A stretch of DNA of 64,000 nucleotides from Helopsaltes ochotensis (Eukaryota > Chordata > Aves > Passeriformes > Locustellidae): NCBI GenBank assembly GCA_013400155.1, contig VXBM01001317.1:6063-70062 (forward strand), written 5' to 3'. The notes beneath the pieces are model-generated. The model did no database searches. It saw nothing but the letters and a program-made list of their open reading frames with translations, and was not told the origin of the DNA. The translations under genes were made by a program, and so were the position numbers. This document shows positions 10,395 through 21,923 of the stretch, piece by piece (the first letter of the stretch is position 1; each line of letters begins with the position of its first letter).

Positions 10395-10825
10395 CAGTGG
10401 GAGAGGATGGGGTGCTGGAGCATATCCAGAGAAGGGCAATGGAGCTGGGGAAGGCTCTGGAATATGTGAATTATGAGGAATGGCTGAGGGAGCTGGGAAA
10501 GGGCTGAGCCTGGAGAAAAGGAGGCTCAGGGGGGCCCTTTTGGCTCTGCACAACTCCCTGCCAGGAGGGGCAGGGAAAGGAGGAGAGGAAACGGCCTCAA
10601 ATTGCACCAGGGGAGGCTCAGGTGGGAGATTGGGAAAGGAAATTCCCCTGGCAGAGTGGTCAGGCCTTGGGCTGAGCTGCCCAGGGAGGGTTGGAGTCCC
10701 TGTGTTGGGAGTGCTCAGGAGGAGTCTGGATGTGGCCCTTGGGGACAGGGTTTGGGTGCTGCTGGGACCAGATGAGCTTGAAGGCCTTTTCCAAGCTGGA
10801 GGATTCTTGATTCTGTGATTCACAG
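10395..10825 (+). mobile_element. CR1 LINE 3' fragment, 0.43 kb
   Basis: A longer plus-strand copy starting at GGGTGCAGTGGGAGAGG, through CCAGAGAAGGGCAATGGAGC and GAGGAATGGCTGAGGGAGC, to a tail ending GGATTCTTGATTCTGTGATT. It shares its order and several blocks with 7965-8232 and 54683-55082. The open frames on either strand are antisense or frame artefacts of CR1. Confidence 0.92.
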
Positions 10826-11203
10826 TTTGTGCTGTAGGCACTGCCTTTTCCCACAGACCCTCAGACAAGATTGTTCATTTTCCTCTGCTTGTGTCCCACA
10901 GATTTTAAAGGCCACAATGTCTGTGGTAACCCCACCATTCCCTGTTCCCCAAGGTTCCCCCTTCCTCCTTGGCTGCTGTTTGGTGTGAGCACAGTCTGAA
11001 CACTTCCCTGAGCTGGGAAGTGCCGTGCTGGAGATGATGGGTGGCTCCAGAGAGCTGGAGGAGCAACCCCTGAAGGAAAATGTGTGGTGTAAGGTCTGGC
11101 AGGTGGCACTTGGTGTTTGTGTAGCCCTTCCTTATTCTGCACCCTGGAGCAAAACACAAATTCTTTGTCTCCTTCCCATGAGGACCATGCCAACAATAAA
11201 TGT

Positions 11204-11315
11204 CCAGAGAAGCTGTGGCTGCCCCTGGATCCTTGGAAGTGTCCAAGGCCAGGCTGGACGGGGCTTGGAGCAGCCTGGGAGAGTGGAAGGTGTCCCTGGC
11301 AGGGGGTTGGAGCCC
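11204..11315 (+). mobile_element. CR1 LINE internal-end fragment lacking its tail
   Basis: AGAGAAGCTGTGGCTGCCCC, GTCCAAGGCCAGGCTGGAC and GGTGTCCCTGGCAGGG are plain, but the GGTCCCTTCCAACC block and octamers are absent. LINE insertions normally lose the 5' end, so loss of the 3' end implies a later deletion or rearrangement. A 301-codon minus-strand frame over 10905-11810 crosses it and is rejected as a gene. Confidence 0.8.
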
Positions 11316-11852
11316 TGGCTCCTCTGCAGGGCTGCTGGAGCTCACAGCCTCTCTGATGGCTTTGCTGCATTTTTTTTTGTGTGTTCTTTTTGGTGTGACC
11401 AGCCCTGGGCCCACGAGCTGTAAAAAAATGTCATGGAAATTATGTGTTCCATGCTGTTGGTTATTACTTTTGCTGCCTAACATCCACTGCTTTGAATAGC
11501 AGCGGTATTTTTGGAAGTGTGTGTAAAGTAGGGTGGGGAGGCACCTCGTTTTAGTGCTGGAAATTTGACTTTCTGTATAGAAAGAGGAACAAACAGCTCC
11601 ACCTTGCAGCTGTGGAGGATGGTGGAGGTTGGAGGAGGATGGACGTGCTTCCAGTGAGGTTTGGACTGATGGGATGAGGATGGACAGAAGGACATGGGGG
11701 AGGCAGTTGGGAGAGTTTGTGAGGGCTGCTGCTGGCCAAAACCCAATTGAGGACTCTGCACGGCGTTTTACTGCCCCAGTGTTCCCAGTGAGGGTGGCAG
11801 GTCTGGTCATGCAGATCTCTACTCATCTGTGATCACATTTCTGACCTTTTAG
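11316..11852. other. Unannotated sequence
   Basis: No feature is recognised. G-rich, GGATG/GGAGG-containing sequence near 11608-11720 gives long open frames on the minus strand by composition. Confidence 0.45.
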
Positions 11853-11861
11853 TTCCTTTCC

Positions 11862-12014
11862 CAGGAAAACTGTGGATGCCCCACCCCTGAAAGTGTCCAA
11901 GGTCAGGCTGGATGAGGCTCTGAGCAGCCTGGGATGGTGAAAGATGTCCCTGCCCATGGGAGGGGGTTGAAATTTCAAGATCTCTTCCAACCCAAACTGT
12001 TCTGGGATTCTGGG
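11862..12014 (+). mobile_element. CR1 LINE 3' fragment
   Basis: GGAAAACTGTGGATGCCCCA, AGGTCAGGCTGGATGAGGC and CAAGATCTCTTCCAACCC lead to a terminal TTCTGGGATTCTGGG on the plus strand. Confidence 0.9.
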
Positions 12015-12136
12015 AAATGGACAACATGTCCAAAGGGCTTCATCACTCAGAAATAGGAAAGAAACACACCATAAAAAAGGGAAAGAGACAAAGCTGTTAA
12101 TTTGTTTAATGAATATAAAATATTATCTATAAAATT

Positions 12137-12157
12137 ATAGAATCACAGAATGACTTC
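12137..12157 (-). mobile_element. CR1 LINE terminal scrap
   Basis: Only TATAGAATCACAGAATGAC resembles the reverse complement of a CR1 terminus. It may be chance or a heavily truncated insertion. Confidence 0.45.
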
Positions 12158-12446
12158 TTGGAGGCTTATGAATGGCTTTAAAATGCAGATTTATCATCCT
12201 AAAATTCAACATGTGCTTTCAAGGGCAAAGTTTTATATTTTACTGATAGATGTTGCCAGTCAAGGATTCCAAAGGCCCTACACTGAACCCAGGTGAGGGA
12301 TTGAGTTATTTCTTTTCACAATTGCCACTCTTCTCAGTTATGCAATGTTTTACTGGGCTTTGTGAAAACTCCAGCTCTAATTCTCAGTTCTTCGAAGGCC
12401 TGACCTTATCTGGTGCTTCTGCAAAGTCACAGAAACAGCATAAAAT

Positions 12447-12672
12447 TCACAAAATCACAGAGCCATTTAGGTTGGGAAAGCCCTCCCAGCCCATGGAGTC
12501 CAAGTTGTGACCTATCCCAACTTTGTCCCCACCCCAGAGCACTGAGTGCCACCTCCAGCCCTTCCTTGGACACCTCCAGGGATGGGCACTCCAAATCTCT
12601 CTGGGCAGCCCCTGCCAATGCTTGACCACTCTGAAATTGTTCCAAATTCTGTCAAAATCAGCCTCCAAAAGG
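12447..12672 (-). mobile_element. CR1 LINE 3' fragment, diverged
   Basis: CACAAAATCACAGAGCCATT and TAGGTTGGGAAAGCCCTCCC are followed by GACACCTCCAGGGATGGGC and TCTGGGCAGCCCCTGCC on the minus orientation. The subtype differs from the GGACCTTAAAGATC copies. Confidence 0.85.
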
Positions 12673-13488
12673 GAGATATTGTGCCACCAACCCTCCTGCC
12701 TTTTAATTGTTAACCAATTACTTCTTTTGGAGGTTATTTTAGGGGACTCACTATTTGGGTACACGATGGAAGAACAGAATTTGCCGTGCAAGCACAAAAC
12801 GCCGAGGGAGAGAGAAAACAACGTGCTGCAGACTGGCTGATTATTTGTCACACAAGCAAATCTGTATTTAGAGAGCTCCATATAAAAAAAAAAAAAAATA
12901 CAGTTTCCATAGTGAAAAGTGAGAACACCCACCAGCGCTAGGCAGTCGGGAACAACCAGTTTATGTGCAAGGAGGAGAAACTTAAAGAATACCCTTCAGT
13001 TTTCCTAACCACTGTTTTCCTTGGACCGCGAGGCACTCTGAATGTTCCTGGGAAAGCTGGAAACCTTCTCCAACGTGCCGAAGAATTCAGATCCACGTCT
13101 TTCATTGTCACTGGCTGAGCGCACGTATTTACTCGCAGGGCACTTTTATACAGTGTGATGGAGACATCAAGCTGGAGCCTGGGCCAGTACGCTCGAAATA
13201 ACTCACCATTTGGGAGGAGAATAAAGGGTGTTAATCTCAGCTCCTTGGCTGGAACTCCCAGTAAAGTTTTTACTTCTCCCCTCCCCAAGAATAGGCGCAG
13301 TGTTCCACGAGAAATAATTCATATTCAGAGTGTTACTCCGTATATAAAATTTCAGCGCACCAGCGCACAGCTAATCCTTAGAAGGGAAAGTTGCCCTCAA
13401 AAATCCAGCCAGCTCCACAGTGCTTAATGTACGTGGACTTGAATGATAGGCAAAATGTTGAAAGAATTAAGTTAAACGTATTTCAGGG

Positions 13489-13513
13489 CAGGGGTGGTGG
13501 TGGTGGGGGGGGA
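13489..13513 (+). repeat. (GGT)n plus G run
   Basis: GGGGTGGTGGTGGTGGGGGG-type low-complexity sequence with potential to form a quadruplex. Confidence 0.75.
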
Positions 13514-13723
13514 ACATTAGGAAAACTCTTGGGCAAATCTTTTGCAGATGGCAGACGGCTTAATTGCTGTGGTAAACTTGTCTGAGGTTTCTGGAAAAAT
13601 TTGGGTGCTGCAGTAATCCGTGGAACCCAACGGGCCCAGGTTCCAGCGGCTCAAAGCAAAGCCACGCACGTCTTCACCTTGCTTAAATTTCACCCAGGGT
13701 TTTGGGGATGGGTTTTTCCTGCC

Positions 13724-13744
13724 TTTTTTTTTTTTTTTTTTTTT
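13724..13744 (+). repeat. Poly(T) tract, 21 nt
   Basis: An uninterrupted run of T between GCC and CCCG. No retrocopy is visible on either side. Confidence 0.85.
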
Positions 13745-14084
13745 CCCGTTTAACTCCTTTTAACCAATTAAAAAATTGTGCGTGTATTATTTGGGCAGGG
13801 AAGAAACAGAGGCCTTGAATGAAGCAAAGGAGGTTAGAGGATTCCTCTCTCCCAGATGTCTCCCTGGAAAGCTTTGTGCTGTCCACAGCTGGACAAAAAT
13901 AGAAAAAAAAAAATTTTTTTCATTGTGCAGGACGCAACACCAACCAAAGGAGCACACTGGGGGAAGTGGAAGGGGTTCTTGTGTGACTTCTTAGTCCACA
14001 CTCACCAATCTGGGGACCAAATTGGCATCAGATGCCGTTCATGTCATTCCCATAATCTCACTACAGGGAAATGGTTACACCCCC

Positions 14085-14205
14085 AGGGCTGCCAGAGTTC
14101 AAGGACAGCTTGGACAACACTCGCAGGCACAGAGTGGGATTTTGGGTCTGTCTGTGCAGGGTCAGCGGTTGGACTCGGTGATTCTTGTGGGTCCCTAGCT
14201 CTCAA
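14085..14205 (+). mobile_element. CR1 LINE 3' end, different subfamily
   Basis: GAGTTCAAGGACAGCTTGGA, CACTCGCAGGCACAGAG, CAGGGTCAGCGGTTGGACTC and GATTCTTGTGGGTCCC follow the 3' end of a CR1 subfamily whose tail reads TCCTTGTGGGTCCCTTCC. The terminal octamers have been lost. Confidence 0.8.
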
Positions 14206-14504
14206 AAAACCAAACATCTCTTATTTTTTGTTTCTCTCAGATATATGTTGCTTTTAAAAGCTGATAAAGTGGTGGGGATGATGTTCTTTTACAGGTGGGT
14301 CCCGATCTGGTCTCTCTCACTGCACGTTTTTCCCCTTTAAGGACAATCTTCCTGGAAGTGAGCAATTCCCCAAAGGATAATAAGATGTCAAGACAAAAAT
14401 AAACTTGTCAGGGGGGGTTGGGACAGGGTTACAGAGCATGTTATTCCTCAAAGTATTAAAAAAAACCCCAGTCCTTGAATATTTCATGATCTATCCAGGT
14501 AGAC

Positions 14505-14806
14505 TGTCACCCTGATTTTTTCAGCCTTCTGATATTTTCATAGTTTCTGAATTCTCTCTCACACGAGTGTTATAAATAGAAGTAATGTTTATATTAATAG
14601 AAGTACGTTTTTCATTCCTCTCTTGAGGAGGGAACAATTGATGGACTTTTATTTTGACCAATGTGGTTGGAAAGGTGGCAACATTATCCTCCAATCCGTG
14701 GTCTGGGTGAAAATACTATATATTGGAGTCAGATAATAAAGGTTTGGTTTTTTTGCCTTGTGACCTGGATGCAGTCTGTGTGTTCCTTTTGTGTCCTATT
14801 GCGACA
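14505..14806 (+). mobile_element. Solo LTR, endogenous retrovirus family A second subtype
   Basis: A 302-bp LTR starting TGTCACCCTG and ending TATTGCGACA. The flanks GTAGAC (14499-14504) and GCAGAC (14807-14812) differ by one transition, consistent with a 6-bp target duplication. A TATA-like ACTATATATTGG precedes AATAAA at 14735-14740. It is shorter than the 4619 subtype and closest to the inverted LTR at 4969. A TTATAAATAG word inside it (near 14569) is a MEF2-like site. No proviral interior is present. Confidence 0.83.
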
Positions 14807-14812
14807 GCAGAC

Positions 14813-16687
14813 CCCCGAGGAGGTGGCATTTTTAGGGTTTTCCCCTGCATGATGAGCATCTGACACTGCTTTTTGGAGGTCAGTGCCTCACAGGCCATCA
14901 AACCTCAGGAGCTTTCAGCATCCAAGGCGGATGCTGCATCCCAGACAAGGGGGATCAACGCTAGGACACCCCAGGAATGGTCTGTGCTACTTTCTGATTT
15001 CCTTAATGAAGCTTTGCAGGAGTCCCAGTGGGGACAGGGACGCTGAGGGGGCTGTGGAGGGTCACTGAGGAGGAGATGGTGGGGAGGGGGCAGCAGAGCT
15101 GGCCAGAGATGTGCCAGGGAGAACCCATCATCCTGGGGGCAAGGCAGTGGGAAATCCCTCTGTGAGCTGGGGTTCAGGAGTTTTGGGAGTTCAGGGTGAG
15201 GAGGAAAAAGGGCTGTCCAAGGGGATCCTGCACTGGGGAGACGTCCTGTGTCAGCACGGGCATGGTTTCTGGAAGGGACAAAGGTGGGTCACCTTCCCCG
15301 TGTGCACCGCAACGAACGAGGGACTGAACTGCCCGAGAGAGGCGAGCTGGGTGAGGGTTCCCCCAACATCAGCACTGGGAAGGGTCATTTTCCCACCAGA
15401 ATCCATGACTGTCCCAGGGAAATCCCTCTGAGGTGCCACTGCTTTGGCTGTGGTGGAACCTGAGCTCTGCCGATGTACCTGCGACATCTGTCTTTAAAAA
15501 GCCAAACAAATAAACAAACAAACAGTGGCTCAAGACAGGTGCTGCCACCAGCTGCTTTCTGGTTGAGCTGGGAGCAGAATATGAGGAGTTTTTGCTGTCT
15601 CACCTCTCTTTCCCTGCCTCTGCACTCACCCTCTGCTGCCAAAGGCACTGGTTTGGGCTTCCCTGCACCCCGAACCTGTTTTTCCCCACAGAGCGCACCT
15701 GGGGGAGGCAGGGATCGCGTTAGCCAAGTTCCTTGCAGCTCATGGGCTTCAGGAGTGAAGTCACTTTTCTCTTTATGAGCAATCTCAAATAACCAGCGCC
15801 TTTCTGGGTGTGTTTTTTAAACACCTTAGCACCCTGCTCGTACGTCTGCTGATCTCTTTCCAAATGCTCTTCGCGAGGCTCTTTAATGAGTTGCAGCTCC
15901 AGTGAGAAGAACAGCCCTGGGGATTTTTGTGGTCCTGTGGGAAACAGGTGTTTCTATTTGAAAAACGCCCTTTTTTTGGTTGTGGTTGTTTGCATTTTAT
16001 CCCCGGACACAAAGCAGAGCCTTCTGCAGAGCAGCTGACAGGGCCACGTGAGCTCAGGCACCTGGGATATTTCTGCTCCTGCTGGAATTTTCCCGCTGCC
16101 AGAGGGAGGTGTGTCTCTCTAGAAGAAACTGGGATTCCTGCACAGTTGTTGTGATTGTTGTGTGCCTGAAAAAGGCAGCAAGTGCAAGGTGTGTGAGTGG
16201 AGTTCTTGTACTCCTCTTGCTTTTTTTCCCTCGGGATCTCCAACCTGAGACAGAGGAGCTCTTTGGGTTGGCATTTCTGCCTCTCCCCTGGATGCCAAAA
16301 GCCAGCTGAGCTCATGGGTGGTGTAAGCACCACACAGCCTGCCCTGAGAGGAAGTTCTGGGGAGAGTGGGGTGGGAAGTGCAGATTATACCCAAAAAAGG
16401 ATGAGGAAAGTGCCTCTCTGGCCATCAGGAACTGCTTGATGAGCAACCCTGAGTCAGCTGGAGCCCCACAGGAGGTCCTGCAGAAGTCATCCATCCACTC
16501 TTGGACTGCCTGTGGCCTAAACCCACGCTTTCCGTGGCAACACTGGGGGAAACCCTCTCTGATCACCACATTAAATAGAGTTTTGGTAATGTCTGCAATG
16601 GGACTGTGCTGTCACAACAAAAAGCTGTTGTTCACTGTGATGCCTCACATGAAACCCCCTCTCTAATCCACGGAGGAACTTCCAGAG
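14813..16687. other. Unannotated sequence
   Basis: No gene or repeat family is recognised over about 1.9 kb. An AAAC-rich stretch lies at about 15500-15525. The several overlapping open frames at 15100-15490 and 15785-16333 are on both strands and lack recognisable domains. Confidence 0.45.
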
Positions 16688-16772
16688 AGTGACTCCCAGC
16701 CCATGTAGGGGGGTTGGAAATAGATTTTCTTTCAGGTCCTTCCAACCCAGCCCATTTTATCATTCTGAATTC
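16688..16772 (+). mobile_element. CR1 LINE 3' tail
   Basis: GGGGGGTTGGAAATAGATTT, CAGGTCCTTCCAACCCAGCC and ATTTTATCATTCTGAATTC mark a diverged plus-strand 3' terminus. Confidence 0.8.
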
Positions 16773-17919
16773 CTAACAGCAAGGAAGCCATGGCATTAAT
16801 TGTGCTGAAACCTGAAATGACTTACCCATGCTTAAGGCCTCGTGGGAAAGAAATCATTCTTTACTTTTGTGTGTCTGGGATGAATTTGACTTAACAGTGA
16901 GCAGATTACGGACAGGTGGAAACCAGCACATGATCTATTGCAATATACAAGTAGAAATACAAATATAATGTTCTTCATTTATCAGGGGAGGTCGAAATAG
17001 CACGTCTGGATGTATTTCTGTTGCCATGCCTCATAAAGGAAGAAACAAAATCAAAACAGCAATCAGTGGCAGCAGATTCAAGTTCTCTGCTGCTTTTTCC
17101 TTTGGTGCTAAGCTCATTTTTGTCTCCAGTCCACCCCACTTTGCTCTACTGGCAAGTTGCAAATCAAAAACCTCTTGCCTTGCTGTTCACCTGTCTAGAA
17201 AAAACTGATTTTTTTTTTTTAAATCTGCACTTCCCAAGCATATTTGACTACTGGAGTGAGTAGGAGCTTTGTAAAAGGAAGCACAATATGATTCAGCTCT
17301 CAAAGGTGTGGAAATATCATCCTCAGATATTCAGAGGAAAATGCTCCAAGTTGTTTTTTCCTGTATGTGTCCAAGTCACACTTAGTTGACAGCTGATGTT
17401 TCTAGCCAGATAATGAGTGTATTTCTCAGAAACTGGACACAGAGGAATTTTGTGTAGGTTTCCCTAAGTCCCTTCCTCTTTCTACAGCAGCATGTAACTC
17501 ACTGTACTTCTCTCTCCATTACAGTGAGGCAGCTGGTGTGCAGTTAAACTGAATTATTGTCAGATGGTTTTAATGGTTGAGAGAGACAATATATAAAGGG
17601 CTGAGAGAGAATATTTTAGGGTCAATTCAGAAAAAAAGGAAAGGTAGTTCAAAAAAATGGAAATTTGCTTTGAGTGGGGTCAAATATTGCTGGATTCGAG
17701 AGAAGAAATGCAATGTTTTGGTGGAATAATGGAAAAATTCGTCTTGCAAGGGTCTGCTGGAAGCCCTTACCCCAAACCCACATCCAAGTATGGGTGACTG
17801 CAAATCCAGCTGGCTCGAGGGTTTTGTGGTTGAGTTTTGCAGTTTGGAGGAGATTGCCACTGCTGCCCCAGCTCCATCCAAGATCAAATGCCAGGTGAGG
17901 GCATGCTGCCCCTGGAGAG
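16773..17919. other. Unannotated AT-rich sequence
   Basis: AT-rich with T runs near 17210. No gene or repeat family is recognised. Confidence 0.45.
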
Positions 17920-18351
17920 GTGCTTGGCAGGATGCAGAATCCCCAGCCCCAAGGAGCCGTCTGCCACAGGCAGCTGGGCCCTTTCCTGACCTCAGGAATC
18001 TCTTTCCATCGCAGGGATTTCAGGAGCTTTTTCTTAGACGACTTCGTGTTTTCGTGTGACGTTGAACGGGCAAAGTCATCACTCTTTGCTGTGTGTTCAA
18101 ACCCAAACTCCAGTGCCCTCTTCAAATCCTTAAAATTCTATGGAACATCATTCTTTTCACGATCCATGGACAACAGAAAATGCTTCCAAGCAGGGTCTCT
18201 GCAGCCTTCTTGCTTTGGCATTGGAAACATCCTCACACAGAGCAACAGCCACACAGAAGCTGCTGTAATAAACGGTTCTGTTTATAGAAACTGGACAATG
18301 TTTATGTGCTATTGGTACTGCTTTGGACAAAATCAATGGGATCGTGTTTAA
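17920..18351 (+). other. Open frame with splice-acceptor-like start, unknown
   Basis: A 143-codon frame in AT-rich DNA. A good acceptor (TCTCTTTCCATCGCAG) ends at 18014, and the 111 codons after it read with balanced composition, several Cys residues and NSS, NGS and NWT glycosylation sequons before a TAA. AATAAA lies inside the frame at 18267-18272. The opposite strand is also open over 17649-18125, which weakens the case. I recognise no domain. It may be an exon of an unknown gene, a decayed retroviral piece or chance. Confidence 0.2.
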
Positions 18352-20291
18352 AAAAAACCCTTTTTGTGGACTTTTTGTGAACGTTTCTCCACAAAGGGAT
18401 GAAGTCTGTTTTTAACCCGGGTTCTTCAGTCTTCAACAGCATAAAGATCGATCAGAGTAAAGCTATTAAATTTTGTAAAGGTTACCATGTCTTAAAATTC
18501 ATCATTTAGAAAGCTCTTTATTTCCCCCCCTCCCCTCTTTTTACCTGTCACATTTTTATGAGATTCTTCCCTTTCCCTCCTGGTTTCATTCACCTGTTTT
18601 TGGGGGGTCAGTGAGCTATAGAAAGCAACGCTCCCTTCAGTGGGAAAACTGAGGTTTACTTTTGTCCAGCCATTTTTATTGCCTTCTTAGTGAGGCTGTT
18701 GATCTTTTAACAAATCTGTGACAGACAAAAAAAAATTCCCCATCAGTACCTAGCTCTGTCCATCTAGTTTTTTGAGAAAATACTCTGTGCTGGTCCTTTT
18801 TAAGAGAAGGGAAATTCTTTGTGAAGTTTGAGCAGAGAGAAGACAATTTATCCTTTCTGTGGTGGTAAAGAGGTCATGGTGAGAAATTTTGCGTGTGGAT
18901 ATCACTTAAAATCTTCAGGAAGAAATACTGTTCTTGCCTTGTTTCGTGAAGATCATCAAATGTGTGGTTGAGCTGGCAGACCTGATCAGAGGCTTTAAAT
19001 TAAAGTTTTGAGTGTGTAAATGTGGCAGGATTTTGGTCTTGGAGCTGGGTGTGTCCTGCTGACTCACAATATACTCCAGAAATTACAGTGTGAGGTAAAA
19101 TGCTGAGTGGGTCCTTGCACTCAGTGGGTTATAACAGAGGGTGTTGCAGTGATTTACTCCAAGGATTTGGGATCAGAGCCAGGGAGGAGGCAACTCCTGT
19201 GGTGTTGTGGTTGCCAGAGCAGATAGTTAAGAAAAAACCCTGTGGTTGGGTCAAAATGGGGTGGGAAGAAGCAACCTGTTCCTTGGTGTGCCCTGAAGGG
19301 CCTAAAGAAGTGGCTGGACTGGAAGAAGGGGTGGCTCCTAAAGGACGGGAGCAGAAAATCACGGTGTGAAACTCAACCCCAAAATTACCAGGAGAAAGAA
19401 GAACAGCTCTGACCAAAGGTGTGGTGAGCGAGAATAAACAGTAGAAGGGAATTTGTGCATTCATTTAATTGCAATTTGAACGAGTGCTCCAAGTGGCAAA
19501 TCAGTGAAATAAAGTATCTGGGGCATTTGGAGGAGGAAGAATGGCCCTGACAGTCCCACCTCACCCACGGTGGCAGCTCCAACCATTCACCTGAAATGAT
19601 CTGAAGACCAAACCTGCAGCAGGAAGAGGAGGAGTGCAAACCATGAGTGTGGGTGCTCCTTAAGAAATGCTCCTCTTTGATCTGGGTCATTGCTTTGTTG
19701 GCTTTTCAGTGGTCCCTTTCAAATTTAAATTTTGTCCTCATAAAAAGCTTACCTTCATCCTTAACATTTCTGAGGCTCTAAAGCCATGGATGGATTGTAG
19801 TTAGAAATCTTCCTCAGGCCACCTGTGTACCAGCTAATTTTGCAGAGACTTTGGGGAAGTAAATTCAGGTCTTTCAGTTCTCCACAGTGATCCCCATCTG
19901 TTCTGTGCAGGCCTTCTCCTTGGATCAGGCTGATGTGGTCTCTCAAGAGAAACTGGAGATGCCAGGAGAGGTTTGTGATGAAAATCCAAAGGTGGCTGAT
20001 CAAGCAAGGCTGGTATTAATAATCCCAGCTGGTTTTGACAGAGTCCCCATAAAAATCCTTGTCCCTACAACACCTGGGGGAGGACTTGACCTGATCCTCC
20101 TTATAAACCAAAGCCTTTAGGATCACACATTTCAAATGAGGGGGAGGGAGGAGGGTGACCCCTCTTCCCAGGTGGGAACGGCTCTGTGCGTGCATTAGAA
20201 AAGACAGCAAAGCCCTGTGAGAGCTGTGATATGGTCTGATTCCAGTGGGTCAAATACTGAAATTGATCTCAGGATCAATTTCAGAAATGGG
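18352..20291. other. Unannotated AT-rich sequence
   Basis: No gene or repeat body is recognised in about 1.9 kb. Moderately long frames on both strands (for example 19129-19464 and 19385-19690) have no identifiable features. Confidence 0.45.
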
Positions 20292-20297
20292 ATTTTG

Positions 20298-20641
20298 TAT
20301 GGACGGTTTGGCACAGCAAGAACCACACAGGACACTCGATGAGGAGAAGGATCTAAAAGGGCTTTTTGTTTATTCTTTCTTTCTTAAGTAGACCTCAGGT
20401 CCATGCCAGGGATTGGATGAGAAGGTGAACACCTCTCCTCTCCACTGGCCCAGCTGACGGTCAGTCAGTACAATTTGCATCCAAAGGCATGTGATATTTA
20501 CCAATCCATTCCCCAAACAAACCCTATCTTACAGATAACACCAGCGTGAGAAAGGCAAAGCACTGCCTAAACATTGAGGATTCTGACTCCATTCTAAAAG
20601 CTAAGAAACACGTCAGAAAGGCTGCAAAAATCAGGGGAACA
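20298..20641 (-). mobile_element. Solo LTR, endogenous retrovirus family A
   Basis: A 344-bp minus-strand LTR flanked by a perfect 6-bp duplication, ATTTTG (20292-20297 and 20642-20647). Its minus-strand 5' end reads TGTTCCCCTGATTTTTGCAG. The terminal CA on the other side has become TA. The minus-strand AATAAA is at 20369-20374. It is almost identical in sequence to the LTR at 8659 and in the same orientation 11.6 kb away. No proviral interior is present. Confidence 0.9.
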
Positions 20642-21923
20642 ATTTTGAGTCAGTTCCTTGGGATTGGAAGCCTTATGGTCGTGGTTACTTCCAGCACATC
20701 TTGCTTACCCAGAGGATGGTACTGCCATCTCATATCTCAGGCAGCTGAAGGGAATTATCCTTGTAGCAGGCAGGGCCAGGTGAAGAGGCAGGACCAACTT
20801 CATGTAGGACATGACTGTGTTTCACCTGGGATTGGATTCACCTGGGCAAGGTTAGCCGTGGCACCAGGTCATAAATGTGTAAAGATGACTCGCTATGAAG
20901 TAGCAAAATACTCAGAATACGGCCCAAAGGAGCTGGTGCTGAATTTGCACACTTGCCACCTCAGCAGGTTGAATCTTCCAGGTTTCTGAGGGCTGGTGTA
21001 GAAATAGGGTTTTCTCATTCATGTTGCAGTGGATTCTTTCCATGTCCTACAAGGGAATCAAATATTTGTTATCCCACCTGGCATGCCTGGGGCATCAAAG
21101 TATTCCAAATGATGGAGACAAATGTGGACAGTCAATTACAGCTCTTGTCAATCCATGGAGATGACACAGTGCTGTGCTGGTTTATCTGAGAACCTGATGA
21201 AAATACGGTGTGGTGCTCAGAATTTCTCTCATTTTAGGAATCTAAGCTTAAAAATTACTGTGTTTCTGGACGGTAACAATGGTACTGCCAAAAATAATCC
21301 AGGTTTGTGACTGAATGCTGACTTGGCATGGTGGCTGCCTTCTCCCACAAGAAACTTGAGTTCCTGGGTTGGATTAGGTCTGGAAGAGCAATGAGTTTTG
21401 CAGTCTCATCTGCAGGTCTCTCAGCTGCAGGTGAGGATAGGAGCCTCTAGACAGAGCTGAGGGGCTGGTGCAGGCAAAAAGGGATTTCAGGGATTTCAGG
21501 TACTCAAAGGGAGAACGCGATGTGAGACCGGACCAGGACCTGCTGGGTCTGTGCTTCGTGGACGGACTCTCCCTAGCTCATGGGTTCACAAACATGACAG
21601 AGAGAGGGTGAACAGCCATTGGAAGAGGGATCTGTGGTAGGAATCAGCCAGGCTTGGACACTCCTGATCTGCTTTTGGGTGCTGGCAGTAAAATATGGGG
21701 TGAGTATCACTTTCCCCACCTGTAGAAGGAGAGAAACTTGTCACAGCCTTTTCTTTGACCTGCCACATCACAGACTGTTAAATGCCACCCAGCTGAGGGC
21801 TGGAGACTGTAAATATTTTCCCCAAATATGATGTTTTTTCCCAACTTCTTCCTGCCTGCCTGCCTGACTGAGCAACCTGCCACAGTTCATCAGCACTGTG
21901 GAAAAGAAGGCGATGAGCCACTG

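Larger units (their letters stand above)
12673..14084. other. Single-copy-looking sequence with simple tracts
   Basis: No known repeat body is recognised. The block 12730-13440 is relatively CpG-containing. Its minus-strand frame (12938-13288) reads like a possible protein segment but has no recognised domain. A GGT/G run lies at 13489-13513 and a T run at 13724-13744. Confidence 0.4.

Noticed and set aside
10905..11810. 301-codon minus-strand open frame
   Set aside because: It crosses an antisense CR1 fragment and G-rich sequence on the opposite strand. No domain or consistent composition is seen, so it is a compositional artefact.
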